From Zanthoxylum bungeanum (taxonomy: Eukaryota > Streptophyta > Magnoliopsida > Sapindales > Rutaceae), in contig SKCR01021386.1 of assembly GCA_019454045.1 (NCBI GenBank), positions 124,001 to 188,000 of the forward strand: a stretch of 64,000 nt of DNA, given 5' to 3'. The stretch's first letter is position 1, and every line of letters begins with the position of its first letter. A program made the position numbers and the translations under genes. This document shows, one piece after another, positions 43,095 to 55,719 of this stretch. Under the pieces are notes generated by a model. That model searched no databases, was not told where the DNA came from, and worked only from the letters and a program-made list of their open reading frames with translations.

Positions 43095-45078
43095 TCACAT
43101 ACTATGGAGACGAGGAATTGGATACAGGCTATGAGACCCAAAGAAAAGAAAGGTCATCAGAAGCAGAGATGTAGTGTTTCTTGAAGACCAAACAACAGAA
43201 GACATCGAAAAGCCCAAAATGTCTTCTAATTCCAGTGCCAATAAAGCTAATGCAAATCCAGACACAACCCCATCACCAACACGAGTGGCCACAGATGATG
43301 ATGTGGTGCAAGACATACCAGAAGCAGAATCGGAGGAGAAAGATGGTGTTGAGCAGAGGGAGCTGCAACCTGCTCCATCAGAGGCTATAGTCGTCCTCAG
43401 ATCTAGATGACAGCAGAGAGCTAGAAATCAATGAACCTCCAGAACGAAGATCAGAGCGAGGTTAGATTCCATCATCCAAATACTCAAGATCAGAATACAT
43501 TCTGCTTACTGACGAGGGGGAGCCAAAAACCTTCAACGAAGCTGTATCTTATAAGGACAAAGACAAATGGCTGCACGCAATGCAGGATGAAATGGAATCT
43601 CTACAGAAAAACAACATTTATGAGATAGTCAAGCTCCCGCATGGAATGAAGGCACTGAAGAATAAATGGGTTTTCAAGCTCAAGAAAGATGGCAGTGAAA
43701 ATGTGGTGAAACACAAAACTCGACTACTAGTCAAAAGATTCTTACAGAAAAAAGGAATTGACTTTGATGAGATCTTTTCACCAATGGTAAAAATGGCTTC
43801 AATCCGAGTTATCCTAGGACTGGTAGCCAGTTTGAACTTAGAGCTTGAACAGATGGATGTCAAAACAACATTTATTCATGGTGATCTGAATGAAGAAATC
43901 TACATATAGCAGCCAGAAGGATTCAAGGTTTTAGTAAAAGAAAACCTTATTTGCAAGCTGAAAAAGAGCTTGTACGGGCTCAAGCAAGCATCGAGGCAGT
44001 GGTACAAGAAGTTTGACTCATTCATGGTGGGTCAAGGATACAAAAGAACTGCATCAGATCAATGTGTATACATTCAGAGGTTTCCAGATGGAAATTTCGT
44101 TGCTCTTCTATTGTATGTGGATGACATGTTGATTGTTGGACAAGAAGCAGTGAAGATCGGCCAGTTGAAGAAGGAACTCTCTAAGTCTTTTGACATGAAA
44201 GACTTAGGACCAACTCAACAGATTTTGGGAATGAAGATTGTTCGTGACATACAGAACAATAAGTTGTGGCTTTCACATGAAAGTTATATTGAACGAATAA
44301 TCAGGAGGTTCGATATACAGAAAGCCAAACCAGACAGTGTTTCGCTAGCGCACCATTTCAAACTGAGCAAGAGTTCGTGTCCCCCATCCAAGAAAAAGAT
44401 GGAGGATATGTCATTAATATCATATTCTTCAGCTGTTGGAAGCCTAATGTATGCAATGGTATGTACCAGGCCAGATACTGCACACACAGTGGGTGTAGTG
44501 AGCCATTTTCTCCATAACTTTGGAAAGCAACACTGGGAGGCAGTCAAATGGATTCTCATGTACCTCAAGGGTACATCAAAGTTTTGTTTGTGCTATGGGG
44601 GAGCTAATCCAATCTTGGAAGGCTATAATGATTCAGATATGGTATGAGATCTTGGTGGTAGGAAATTTACATCAGGTTTCATCTACACTTTTGCAGGGGG
44701 AGCTGTATCATGGCAGTCAAGATTGCAGAGGTGTATTGCATTATCCACAACAGAAGCTGAGTACATTGCTATAAATGTGGTAGGAAAGGAAATGTTGTGG
44801 ATAAAGCGTTTTCTCCAAGAGTTAGGGATCAAACAGACATAATACAAGATACATTGTGATAGTCAGAGTGCTATAGACTTGAGCAAGAACTCAATGTATC
44901 ATTCCCGGATGAAGCACATTGATATTCGCTATCATTGGATACGCGAGATGATGGATTAACAACTGGTGAGACTAGTGAAGATCTATACATTTGAGAATCC
45001 AATCGACATATTAACGAGAGTGGTTACTCGAGACAAGCTAGAGGTATGCCGATACATAGTCGGGATCGCTGTCAGATG
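43095..45078 (+). pseudogene. Copia pol, second half: linker copy B, reverse transcriptase, RNase H
   Basis: Linker copy B (43095-43540) repeats the part seen at 33955-34210 plus 42150-42320. The RVT_2 reverse transcriptase follows: NKWVFKLKKDGSE, DEIFSPMVKMASIRVILGL, MDVKTTFIHGDLNEEIYI, SLYGLKQASRQWYKKFD, catalytic YVDDMLIV near 44115, and RNase H up to about 45078 (STTEAEYIAI, HCDSQSAIDLSKNS, KHIDIRYHWIRE). Stops interrupt at 43906-43908, 44645-44647 and later. RT catalytic residues remain, but the protein cannot be made whole. Confidence 0.9.
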
Positions 45079-45111
45079 ACAACTGTACAAATACAACTAG
45101 AGGGGGAGAAT

Positions 45112-45476
45112 TGTGAGAACCAACTGCTGCATGGAAGCTTCCCATGCATAATATCCAGCTGTCATGCATGATAGGAAGATGCCAAGGCAACTTTAGGTGA
45201 TAATTACCATAAATCTAGCTTGTTGAAATTTTGAGAAACCAACAAAAAAAATTTCGGTGGGTTACTGTAGAAGTGTTGAAAAGGTAAGCCAAATCTTTAC
45301 TATAAATACATGGCTTATTCTTAAGCTAAAATCATCCCAAAGAGTTGTATAGAGAGCGTTGCAGTGAAGTTTTTACTTTGTAAAGTTTAATACTTTGTAT
45401 TTCTATTCTTGAGAGTAATAGAAACGATTTCAATTTGTCCTCAAATACGCTCTAGAGTAATCAGTGAATCACAACA
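45112..45476 (+). repeat. 3' LTR of the copia element
   Basis: 365 bp, paired with 30967-31327. It follows the polypurine tract directly and precedes the TSD AATTT. Confidence 0.88.
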
Positions 45477-45654
45477 AATTTGTCATGTCAATATAATAAT
45501 AGTTAATAGTAAAGTCGTAAAAGAACATTAGTTTCTTTTTTTTTTTTTTAAAAGTTAAAAGGTAATGAAACATTATAAAAACAATTTAGCATATTCATTA
45601 CACGGAAAGTGAATGCATACTTAACATATTCACCCTAAATAACATCATTAACCC

Positions 45655-46192
45655 TAGAGGTGTTCGCGGTGCGGTTCGGGGCGGTTTTTTCATTTTTTAC
45701 TTCAAACCGCGCGGGTTGGCGGTTTGGGAAATTAGAAAACGAAACCGCAAATTTGATAAGGAAAACCGCGGCGGTTCGGGTTGGCGGTTTAGCGGTTTGG
45801 GCGGTTCGGGTCGACGGTTTGGATTATACATTTTTTAAGAAAATTTTGTGTGTTTTCACATTATAATTGAAGAAAAAATTACATAATTTTCATTTATTCA
45901 TTACATATTGTTATATGATCATTAAATATCTTAATTTTCATAGTTAAAGAAGAAGAAAATATAAAATAATATTTAATTTGTATGCGGGTCGGCGATTTAG
46001 GCGGTTCGAGTCAAAATATGCGGTTTGGGCGGTTCGCGGTTTGACATGGGTCAAAACCGCACACCGACCCGAAATTTGCGGTTCGATTCGGTGCGGTTCA
46101 AAATCATTTTTAATATTTTTTCAAACCGCGCGGTTCGGTTCGGTGCTGTTCGATGCGGTTCGCGGTTTAACCCGAAATTGTGTTCACCCCTA
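45655..46192. mobile_element. hAT MITE with perfect 8-bp target-site duplication
   Basis: 538 bp from TAGAGGTGTTCGCGG to GTGTTCACCCCTA, imperfect inverted termini of hAT type, flanked by ATTAACCC at 45647-45654 and 46193-46200. The interior is built from degenerate GCGGTTCGG/CCGAACCGC motifs at both ends and an AT-rich middle. Small Arg/Phe-rich ORFs inside are products of these motifs. Confidence 0.85.
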
Positions 46193-46204
46193 ATTAACCC
46201 CGAA

Positions 46205-46506
46205 TCGACAAAGGCCCGAGCGGTTTGGTTCGTTGTCCAGTATGTTAAGAGGCTTGGTATCATTGAATCCGATGCGTAAAATAAGGTCAACCTTATGAAA
46301 GGTGTAAAGAGTAGCTCCAAGGAAATTGGCTTGATAATTTCTGACATTCAAGATGAATTCAAGAAGTTAAACTCGATTAAGATTCAATTTAGTCACCAAG
46401 CCTATAATATGTATGCGTACAATTTAGTTAAATTAGCTTGTGAGAGATTAATATCTGACACGTGTCTAGAGGATTTTCCCCCAATCATGTTTTTATTTAA
46501 TTTTCT
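46205..46506 (+). pseudogene. Remnant of an RNase H-like (RVT_3) domain from a LINE
   Basis: In two frames the sequence reads ARAVWFVVQYVKRLG, IESDA, then after a shift VNLMKGVKSSSKEIGLIISD and MYAYNLVKLACERLISD. The order and spacing match the RNase H-like domain found at the 3' end of plant LINE ORF2 and in related host proteins. It is short and has stops. Confidence 0.6.
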
Positions 46507-46580
46507 CATTACTCATATGCACCACTCCAAGAAATGTTGTTCTAACTTAATATACACACACATTTGTGTGTATATATATA

Positions 46581-46920
46581 CTAGTTTTTGCCCGTGCCTA
46601 CGGCACGGTGTTACAGTATTTGCTCGTGCCTACGGCACGGTGTTACAGAATTAAATGATTTTATTTTTTACTTAAATGATGCCCGTGCCTACGGCACGGT
46701 GTTACAGAATTAAATGATTTTATTTTTTAATTAAATGATTTTATTTAAACTTTATATTTTTTAATTTGAAAATTTGAAAATTTTTGACCATTTCCATCAA
46801 TCATTTCACTCTCTTTCCTTCAATTACCAATGAAATGATATGGGCCGTCAATTAAGCCACATAAAGAGAGCCGTGGATACACTCTCTTTCCTCCAACACC
46901 ATTCTCCTTTATTATATAGA
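46581..46920 (-). mobile_element. Helitron-like non-autonomous element with triplicated 3' hairpin
   Basis: Read on the minus strand it starts TCTATATAATAAAGG (at 46920) and ends in the hairpin CCGTGCC-GTA-GGCACGG, a 9-base spacer and CTAG (46584-46581), next to A/T target bases. TC start, 3' hairpin and CTRR end are Helitron hallmarks. The hairpin with its GTGTTACAG flank occurs three times (46592, 46625, 46682). Confidence 0.65.
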
Positions 46921-46928
46921 TATATATA

Positions 46929-47250
46929 CTAGTGTGTGCCCGTGCCTACGGCACGGTGTTACAAAATTTATAAAGAGATTAAGATTATGTTATTTAATTT
47001 ATTTATAATGAAATGATTTTATTCATTAGTAAATGATTTTATTCTTTAATTTATTTGGTAGTTTTTATTTTCCATTTTTATAGAGATTTTATAATGAAAA
47101 GATTCTTTATCAGTCATTAGATTATAATGAAATGATCTGAGCCGAAAATTAAGCCACATAAAGATAGCATTTGGATACATTATCTCTATTAATCATAACC
47201 ATCTGTTATACTATCTTTCATCACACACCATTGTGCTTTATAATATAAAT
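46929..47250 (-). mobile_element. Second Helitron-like element of the same family
   Basis: Ends in the same hairpin and CTAG (46929-46932) and shares internal blocks with the neighbour (AATTAAGCCACATAAAGA, CACCATT, CTTTATAATATA). Its 5' TC end near 47250 is not clear. The two copies lie eight bases apart in the same orientation. Confidence 0.58.
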
Positions 47251-48898
47251 ATTCATAAGATTCATCGAGAATTTAATCTAATTAAATTACATAAACAAGT
47301 GTTCATAAACAACATTAAAATTAATCTAATTAATTAATACAACGATTTGAAATTATACCAATAATTTCAAGCTCCAAGCTTTCACCACCACGCTCCAAGC
47401 TTCTCCAATTTTCTCCAAGCTTCACCACCACCAAGTGTCCCAAAAATCAATTCTTGATATCCAATAGGTGGATTGAAAACTCAAAAATGACAACCATAAG
47501 TCCACCAAAATTTCAACACTTGAACTTCTAGTTCTTGGATTTTTTACAACATAAGAACAATCCTTGACACTTCAGGATATAGGAGTGTGTTTTGATTTGT
47601 GTTTAGGCTATAATTTGAGTAATTTTGAGCTTGGTGTTGTTGTTACAAAAAAATGAAAAAATTTCCCCAAATTTTTTCTCTAACCCTCGGCAATTGCTTG
47701 CAAATTACGACAAAAAATGCTTGATATATTTAACAATTAACCAAAGCTTTAAATCACCAACCATGATTAGTTTTAATATGTATTTGATCTTATCAAAATA
47801 CACACTACGAAAAAATGCCCAAGTGTTATGGTTATTAATGACCATAATTACTTTATAACTAACCTAGGTTAAAATTATAGTTTTGGTTAAATTTGATCTT
47901 ATCAAACCATTTAATTACACTAACCATAGTTATATTAAATAATTAATTTAATGTAGTTGTATTAATTAATTTATGTATTACTTTAACTATTAATATAATA
48001 CACCAATTTAATTAATACTCTAATTTAAATCATATTTGTATTATTGTTAACAATTAACAATATACAATAATCATATATCAACTATTGATATATTAAAATT
48101 AATTAATTTTTAATTTATCACATAAATTATCGGATTGAACAATTCAAGCCGAACACAAAACACGTCGTCAATAATTGACTAATGTTGGGACTCCCTAGAT
48201 TCACATTCGGTTGTTATATATAAATTTTTTATATATGTGCATGAAGACCTGCCCACCTACAAATCATGACAAAATAAACTCGGCACGTCGAATCATACAA
48301 GTTGAAGTTATAACTCTAACGTATAATCTTTCTGTCACACGTATCCAATTGAGCAAGGTCATAGTGTTACCATCAATACCTTATCTACTCAATGTATAAA
48401 ATTTATCTTTATAATTATATTATGTAAAAATAATATCTGAAGAAACGCTTTTCCTCGTTACTATTTATAATGTGTTGGAAACACTTTCGGAAGCATACTT
48501 TCTGTCAAAACATTTCTGAAATATAATTTGAAGTATCGGGAGACAATCCAACCATATGGACTGACAGATCCCGATATTGACACACACCGATCTCTATGAG
48601 CATCGGTCCATAACTAACACTCATCTAACGATCAAATCATAAAACATTCCTGACATGTATGGTATCAACTATGAAAGACCACTCACAAGACCATATGATG
48701 TCTCAGGTCTAAGGACAATATTAACTTCTCAACTTGAGAAGACAACTATTGATGGTTTTATGAAATATCTATTAGTCATCTTCAGTAAGTCTATTCAGTA
48801 TATATATAATTAATGAATATCGACATCTCTATACGAGCTTCCACTAAGCTCATGGTTCGTTGAGACAAACCATACGAGCTTCCGCTAAGATTGAGAAC
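47251..48898. other. AT-rich non-coding region
   Basis: No gene or clear element. 47370-47420 has repeated CTCCAAGCTT(T/C)(C/T) motifs. From about 48480 the base composition becomes more even, with TACGAGCTTCC(A/G)CTAAG twice (48833 and 48870), so an old LTR-type sequence is possible, but no ends were recognised. Confidence 0.4.
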
Positions 48899-49023
48899 TG
48901 TAGACGCTCATTTTCGCCCGAGGTCCACAATCGAGAATTTATAATATGAGGGCACTAGCGATCCTGTAAAACAAAAGTAAAATGAACGGGGAGTACCGCC
49001 CACCGGTGTGGTGGGTGCCGTAC
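48899..49023 (-). repeat. LTR-end fragment homologous to 55990-56115
   Basis: TGTAGACGCTCATTTTCGCC and the following 105 bp match the left end of the LTR at 55990 (shared blocks: CGAGGTCCACAATCGA, GCACTAGCGATCCTG or its variant, GTGTGGTGGGTGCCGTA), then similarity stops. It may be the truncated 3' LTR of the minus-strand element on its right. Confidence 0.65.
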
Positions 49024-51660
49024 AGTTTGTCCCATACTCTCTAAGTCAAGAAGTTCTTGGCTTGAAGAGTATTTTGGTGAGATGTTGTCTAGGGTTGGTA
49101 TAGGCGTATCTGAGCATTGATGTCGTTTAGACCCGTCGAAAGTCATACCATGTTATTGAGCCAAATAATCATCAGTGATGATCCTCAGTCGAGTAGATGA
49201 GGACTTTAATATCGCTTGGACTTGTTAAGGTCATATTTGTTGAGGTTGGTGCTCAGAGCGCCAATTCCCGATTGTATTTATTTATGAATACTATTGTAAA
49301 ATTTTATTATTATGAATAATATATGTAGTTTTTATAATATAATGTATCTTTTAATATGGTAAAGACGTAATGACCTTAGAATGATTAGTCATGGTACTGT
49401 TGCAAAAGCGTCGCAACTGACATTGAGTAGTATCATGACGTTATCATTCTCAGACTGTTCCTGGTCAAGGTTTACACTACTTGGTCAGTAAAGTAAACCC
49501 GTTGAGACCGGTACATGTCGTATATTGGAATATATGATTCCAATGGTTTCTCAATGAGCCATAAGCCTTGGAGACTAGTATAGACGTGTAGATGTTTATA
49601 GCGGATAAATACTGAACGACTCACCGAAGATTCTTAATGGATGGTACACCAACGTCAATAAGAATCTTCTCGGGTTGAGTAGCATTTGTGATTCTTAGAC
49701 TTGAGATGACATTGTGGGCACATGAGACATCTTCTACACTTAGATGGCAGTCACGTCACCAATCTATTTAGATCAGACCTCCGTCTGTTCGTTGGGTGTA
49801 GATAGATCCTCATGGTGTCTTATGTGTATCAAGATAGGATCCGTCAGTTCTGTGTATCAGAGCATAGGTAGTCCATATGATTAGCAATCAGATAAAACCA
49901 TGGGCCTGTGGTACAGTTTAGAAGCTAGTTCTAAACATTTCTTTTGAGATTGCTAATAGAATAGTCGACTGGATAATCCCCATAGAGATTTGACGTTTAC
50001 ATCTATATCTCTGGGATATATCCGGATACCTGTGACAGAGGAATTATACATTTGCTATGACCTCGACCTGTATGATTCAGCGAGTTTATCCGTGATCATC
50101 ATAATTTACGGGTGGATAAATTATGAACACGAAATTGGATTTCGTGACGGATATGCCTGAATCTAGAGAGTATCAATAATGAAATATACTCGTAGAGCAC
50201 TAGGGCAACATTAATAAATAATATTGATTATTTATTAAGTCGTTTAAAGGTTAAACGCAAAATACATGTGTAGGACCCGATAGTCATTTCCTTAATTTTT
50301 GTGTATTTGTATTTAATACTTGATTAATTCAAATACACATTAATTAATTGTCAAATTGAGATATTTGACTAATATCATAAATGTATATATGTATTTAATA
50401 TTTAATGTAAATATAATATATATATTTAATATATTTGTATTTATTTAATTAATTAATTATTTAATTGTTAAATGATTAAATTAATTAAAATATAAATATC
50501 TTAAGGTTTAGATATTTGTTTTAATGACTGTGTTGCCATTGTTGACTAAGTTGAAATTATCATTAAAGTGTAATGATCATTTTATCAACTTGGCAAATGA
50601 AATTCAAATGAAATTAAAAACAAAATGTCTTGTATTTACTTATGGCCAAATTCGGCCAAGGCAAAAATTTGGCAAGTATAAATTGTTTTGTTTTTCATTT
50701 GGTGAATTAACCTAATACACTTTATCAAAACTCCATTAAAACAAAGCAAAGAAAGTAGAGAGAAAAGAAACAAAAATCAAAGAAAAACTTGGATTTAAGT
50801 AAGTATTTCCAACTTGCTATTAGAGAGAAAATTGTTCCTCTTGTTCTTGGCAACATCTTGTGATGTTCTTAAGTTTTTCTATTCTTTATTCTTTGTACTT
50901 TTGATGGATGAAAGTTTGATGAATGTGTTATGCATGTATGATGATGGAAGATTGTTACTAATGTAGTAATAAACATTCTTTTCATGGTTTTAGAACTTTG
51001 TTGCTAATCTAGAGTTGTTGACCCACTCTTAAATGACCTAGATTTGATCTATAGTTATTTCATTGTGTTGAGATTTTATTTGGATGGAAGAAACATGATT
51101 GAAGTAATTGATTTAACCAATTTGGTCTAATTTGTCCAATTTGAAGAAATTGAAAAATTATGGTTTAAGACCACTTCCAAATTTGGGGCTTTTCATTTAT
51201 ATGGTGTATTTGTATGTGTCTATGATGCATGTAAGATATTGGGTTGATTGGATTTTGCCTTGATGTGTTTTGAACCATGAAAGTGCAAAATGCACATTTG
51301 CCCACCTAAAGGAGGCTCTCAGCCAATGGTGAATATTTGGGGTTTTTTGTTGCAAATTGTATTTTGATATTTGGGACATATTATATTCATCCTAGAAATG
51401 ATTTAGAATCATTCAAAATTGTTTTGAACAATTTCGGATTAAAATAACCAAAGTGTTATGTTTAAGGGTAATTCGGTAAATTCACATGAATATGATTTAT
51501 GGTGTTTTATTTCATCATTTGATTATTGGATGATAAAATAAATAAGTTTATTTTATTAATTCGAGAAAAAGTTTTGAAATCGGAAAATTTGATTTTCCAC
51601 CGTTTCCATTGTGTTACCGGATATCCCCCTAAAACCCTTACAATATTATGTTAATGAAAT
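49024..51660. other. Unassigned non-coding region
   Basis: No ORF above about 60 codons. Composition is mixed from 49024 to 50240 and AT-rich after. A perfect small hairpin (CACGAAAT-TGG-ATTTCGTG) lies near 50128-50146. The even-composition part resembles a retrotransposon LTR or leader, but no partner copy lies in the window. Confidence 0.35.
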
Positions 51661-51689
51661 AAATATATGGGATGTACCTCACCCGACCA

Positions 51690-52640
51690 GACATGATGGT
51701 GAATTGGGGAATGTTCCCGTCGACCGGACAAGATGAAGGCCAAGACAATCTTCAGCCTATTGGTCCTGAAGATGAGCCAGAAGGAGTTTTCATGTTGTCT
51801 GGACCTGATGAAGGTTATGACAATGTCCAGCCTACTGGTCATGAAGAGGAACCAGAGGGAGTTTTCACGTTGTCTGTATCAGACGAATGTCAGGTCTCGA
51901 GTAGGGCTCGACATGAGCCAATAGGGAATGTTCCCGTCTACTGGACCAAATGAAGGCCAGGAAAATCTCCAGCCTACTGGTCCTGAAGAAGAACTAAGGG
52001 GAGTTTTCATGTTGTCTGGACAAGACGAAGGTTCAGGTATTGAGTTGGGCTTGACATGAGTCAATGAGGAATGTTCCCGTTTACTGGACCAGATGAAGGC
52101 CAGGATAATATCTAGCCTACTGGTTTTGAAGAGGAACCAGAGGGAGTTTTCATGTAGTCTGGACCAAACGAAGGTCCAGGTCTTGAGTTGGGCTCGACAT
52201 GAGCCAATAGGGAATGTTCCCTTCTACTTGACCAGATGAAGGCCAGAACAATCTCAAGCTTACTGGTCCTAAAGAGGAACTAGTGGGAGTTTTCATGTAG
52301 TCTAGACCAGACGAAGGTCCAGGTCTTGAGTTGGGCTCGACGTGAGCCAATGAGAAATGTTCCTGTCTACTTGATTAGATGAAGGCCATGACAATCTCCA
52401 GTCTACCGGTCCCGAAGAAGAACCAGTGAGAGTCTTCACGTCGTCTGGATTAAATGAAGATCCAGGTCTTGAACTGGGCTCGACATGAGCCAATGAGGAA
52501 TGTTCTCGTAGACTGGACCAGATGAAGCCCATGATAATCTCCAGCCTACTGGTCCTGAAGAGGAACTAGATGGAGTCTTCATGTCATCTGGACCAGATGA
52601 ATGTCCAGGTCTTGAGTTGTATGGCATTACCCGCGAGTTT
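51690..52640. repeat. Tandem array A: about six units of 144 bp
   Basis: Units marked by GGAATGTTCCCGT(C/T) at about 51711, 51924, 52068, 52211, 52357 and 52499, with a 142-146-bp period after the first. Each unit includes GACCAGATGAAGG, CTCCAGCCTACTGGTCCTGA and GGAGTTTTCATGT. The period is close to a multiple of three, which gives misleading ORFs on both strands. Confidence 0.88.
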
Positions 52641-52759
52641 CAAAACCACATATATGGTATGTAAATGAAGAGAAAATATTTATACATGTCATCTGGAGAG
52701 CATGTAGGCTGGGATAGATGGTCTAATTAATATTTGAGGAAGACTATTCTTTTACCTTC

Positions 52760-54620
52760 CAGATTGTCCCCAATCTACTTGATCTTGTAAAGCTTCTAAA
52801 CCGATCTCCACTTTATTAAACCCGATGAAGGTTAATGTTTGTCGTCATTCTGCTAGACTTGATGAAAGTCTAAAGGAGTCTACGAGACCTAATAAAGGTC
52901 CAAGAGGTTATTGTCGATTGGTCCTAATGATGGTCCAGGAAGCTATTGTCTATTCAACTTAATGAAGTTCTAGGATGGTCTTCATTCCTCAGTCTACCAG
53001 ACCTTATAAATGTCAAAGAGACTATGGTCGCCTAGACCTAATGAAGGTCCAAAAGTGTCCTCACTCCACTATACCTGATGAAGATACATATGAGTCTACA
53101 CTCCACTTAACCTGGTGGAGGTACGCTGGAGCCTACAGTCGACCAGACTTAATAAAGATCCAAAAAAGACTTTATTCCACTATACCTGATGAAGATACAT
53201 ATGAGTCTACACTCCACCTAACTTGGTGGAGGTACGTGGGAGCCTACAGTCGACTGGACTTGATGAAGGTCCAAGAAAGTCTTCACTCCACTCCACCTGA
53301 TGAAGTTATATGGTATTCCACACTCCATCTGACCTTATGGAGGTACCTGGGATTCTATAGTCGATTGGACCTGATGAAGGTCCAAGAAAGTTTTCACTCC
53401 ACTATACCTAATGAAGTATACGTGAGTCTACACTGCACCTAACCTGATAGAGGTACGCGGGAATCTACAGTCGATTGGACATTCATAATCTTCACTCCAC
53501 TATACTTGATGAAGATATATATGAGCCTACACTCCACCTAACTTGATGGAGGTACGCGGGAGTCTATAGTCGATTGGACCAAATAAAGGTCCAAGAAAGT
53601 GTCTCCACTATACCTGATGGCGGTATATGTAAGTCTACACTCCACCTAATCTGATTGAGGTATATGTGAGTCTACACTCCACCTAACCTGATGGAGGTAC
53701 GTATGAGTCTACAATTGATTAGACTTGATGAAAGTCCAAGAAATTCTTCAATCCACTATACCCGATAAAGGTATATGTGAGTCTACACTCCATCTAACCT
53801 GATGGAGGTACGCGGGAGTCTACAGTCGATTGGACCTGATGAAGGTCCAATAAAGTCTTCACTCCACTATACCCGATGAAGGTATATGTGAGTCTACACT
53901 CCATCTAACCTGATGGAGGTACGCGGGAGTCTACAATCGATTGGACCTGATGAAGGTCCAAGAAAGTCTTCACTCCGCTATACCTGATGAAGGTATATGT
54001 GAGTCTACACTCTACCTAACTTGATGGAGGTACGCGAGAGTCTATAATCGATTGGACCTGATAAAGGTCGAAGAAAATGTTCACTCCACTATACCTGATG
54101 GAGGTATATGTGAGTCTACACTCCACCTAACTTGATGGAGGTACGAGGGAGTTTACAGTCGATTGGACCTGATGAAGGTCCAAGAAAGTCTTCACTCTTC
54201 ATTCTACAATAGCTTGTAGAGGTAAACTAGACCCGATTAAGGTCCAATAGAGGTTGCGGTCAACTAGACCTGATAAAGACCCACGAGACTACGGTTGACT
54301 GGACCCGATAAAGGTCTAAGTGGGTCTCCACTACTCAATCTATAAGATTTTATAGAGGTCGATTGGACCTGATTAAGGTCCATGAAACATCGGTCGAATG
54401 AACCGAATGAAGGTCCATTAAATTCTTTATTCTACTAGACTTGATGAAAGTCCATGAGACTACGGTTGACTTGACCCGATGAAGGTCCAAGTGGGTCTCC
54501 AATCCTCATTCTACAAGACCTGGTAAAGGTCAACTGGACCCGATTAAGGTCCATGAAACTTCAGTCGAATGAACCCAATGAAGGTCAATGAAATTCTTCA
54601 ATCTACTGGATATGATGAAG
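52760..54620. repeat. Tandem array B: about ten units of 110 bp plus diverged flanks
   Basis: From about 53100 to 54180 units repeat with a 110-111-bp period: TCTTCACTCCACTATACC, TGATGAAGGTATATGTGAGT, CTACACTCCACCTAACC, TGATGGAGGTACGCGGGAGT, CTACAGTCGATTGGACC. Both flanks hold more diverged units. The motif GGACCTGATGAAGGTCC is an inverted repeat that can form a 5-bp stem. Confidence 0.88.
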
Positions 54621-54689
54621 GATTTCCGATATAGTATGGAGTTAATGGTAATCCATACATTCCATATAGAGAATGAGTAACAATCATTT

Positions 54690-55450
54690 CCCATCGGTTG
54701 GAGAATATGACAAACCTTTCATGTAGTCTGGAGGAGATGACAAGTTTTTCATGTATTCTGGAGGAGATGACAAACCTTCTTGTAGTCTGAAAGAGATGAC
54801 AAACCTTTCATGTAGTTTGGAGGAGATGACAAACCTTTCGTGTAGTCTGGAGGAGATGACAAACATTTCGTGTAGTTAGGAGGAGATGACTAACATTTCA
54901 TGTAGTCTGGAGGAGATGTCAATCCTTTCATGTAGTCTGGAGGAGATAACAAACCTTTCGTGTAGTTTGGAGGAGATTACAATCATTTCAAGTCACCTAG
55001 AGGAGATGATAATCCTCTTAATGTCGTCTGAAGAAGATGACATCACTTTCATGTTGTCTGAAGAAGATGACATCACTTTCATGTCGTATGAAGGAGATTG
55101 ATATTCATCTATGTCGTCTGGAGAAGATAATCATCCACTCATGTCATATTTCATGTCGTCTGGAGTGGATGACATTCCGTCAATATAGAATGGAGAAAAT
55201 GGTAATCTTTTCACATCCTCTAGAGGAGGTGACAATCCTTCCATATCTTCTGGAGTGGATGATATTCCATCATGTTGTCTGAAGAATATGACAGTCTTCA
55301 TATGTAGTGAGAGGTTCGTGATAATCATTCTACGTAGTATGGAGGAGACAATCAATTTTCCACTTCGTCTGGAGAAGATGACAGTCTTTATATGTACTTT
55401 AAAGTTGATAGCAATTCATCCATGTCGCATGGAGAATAGGCCATCCTTCC
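54690..55450. repeat. Tandem array C: 30-bp units
   Basis: About 14 clear copies of CTTTCATGTAGTCTGGAGG plus AGATGACAAAC between 54710 and 55130, then increasingly diverged copies up to about 55450. The GGAGATGA core resembles the GATGAAGG core of arrays A and B. Confidence 0.85.
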
Positions 55451-55719
55451 ACGTCATTGGGAGCTGATGATTTATAGGATATGAGTGTCTGATGTTATCT
55501 CGGCTTGGCTTCTCTTTATTGGTAGTTTGACTCCATGTAGATTAGAGAGAATTGCTCTTTTGAATTCCTACGTTTCCTTTCGCATGGAAGATGTGACTTA
55601 TTGTGATCGGTCGGCTAGTGAAATATGGTGTTTTTTTTTGTTATTAAGTGGATGTCACCTGATGGCAGATTTTCGCTTTCCATATTGTTAAATGCTTCTA
55701 AGAGACTGGATTAGATGAT

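Larger units (their letters stand above)
30967..45476 (+). mobile_element. Decayed, chimeric Ty1/copia retrotransposon interrupted by later insertions
   Basis: LTRs of 361 and 365 bp (TGTGAG...CACAACA) bracket gag, protease, integrase, reverse transcriptase and RNase H remnants in copia order. The TSD AATTT lies at 30962-30966 and 45477-45481. After the 5' LTR, AGTGATATCATAGG is a degraded form of the initiator-Met-tRNA primer site; before the 3' LTR, ACTAGAGGGGGAGAAT is the polypurine tract. By eye the LTRs are about 92-93% identical. A 7.9-kb LTR element (34211-42149) and a solo LTR (42579-42991) sit inside, and the integrase-RT linker is present twice. Confidence 0.9.

Noticed and set aside
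45660..46347. Arg/Gly/Phe-rich ORFs
   Set aside because: Created by GCGGTTCGG motifs within the hAT MITE.
51672..52627. Acidic ORF (GQDEGQDNLQPIG...) and Ser/Pro-rich ORFs on the other strand
   Set aside because: The 144-bp period is a multiple of three, which keeps frames open on both strands. No start context or domain is present and stops occur in most units.
52975..53442. 155-codon ORF in array B and the ORFs in array C
   Set aside because: Repeat-derived; the period changes frame and other units carry stops.
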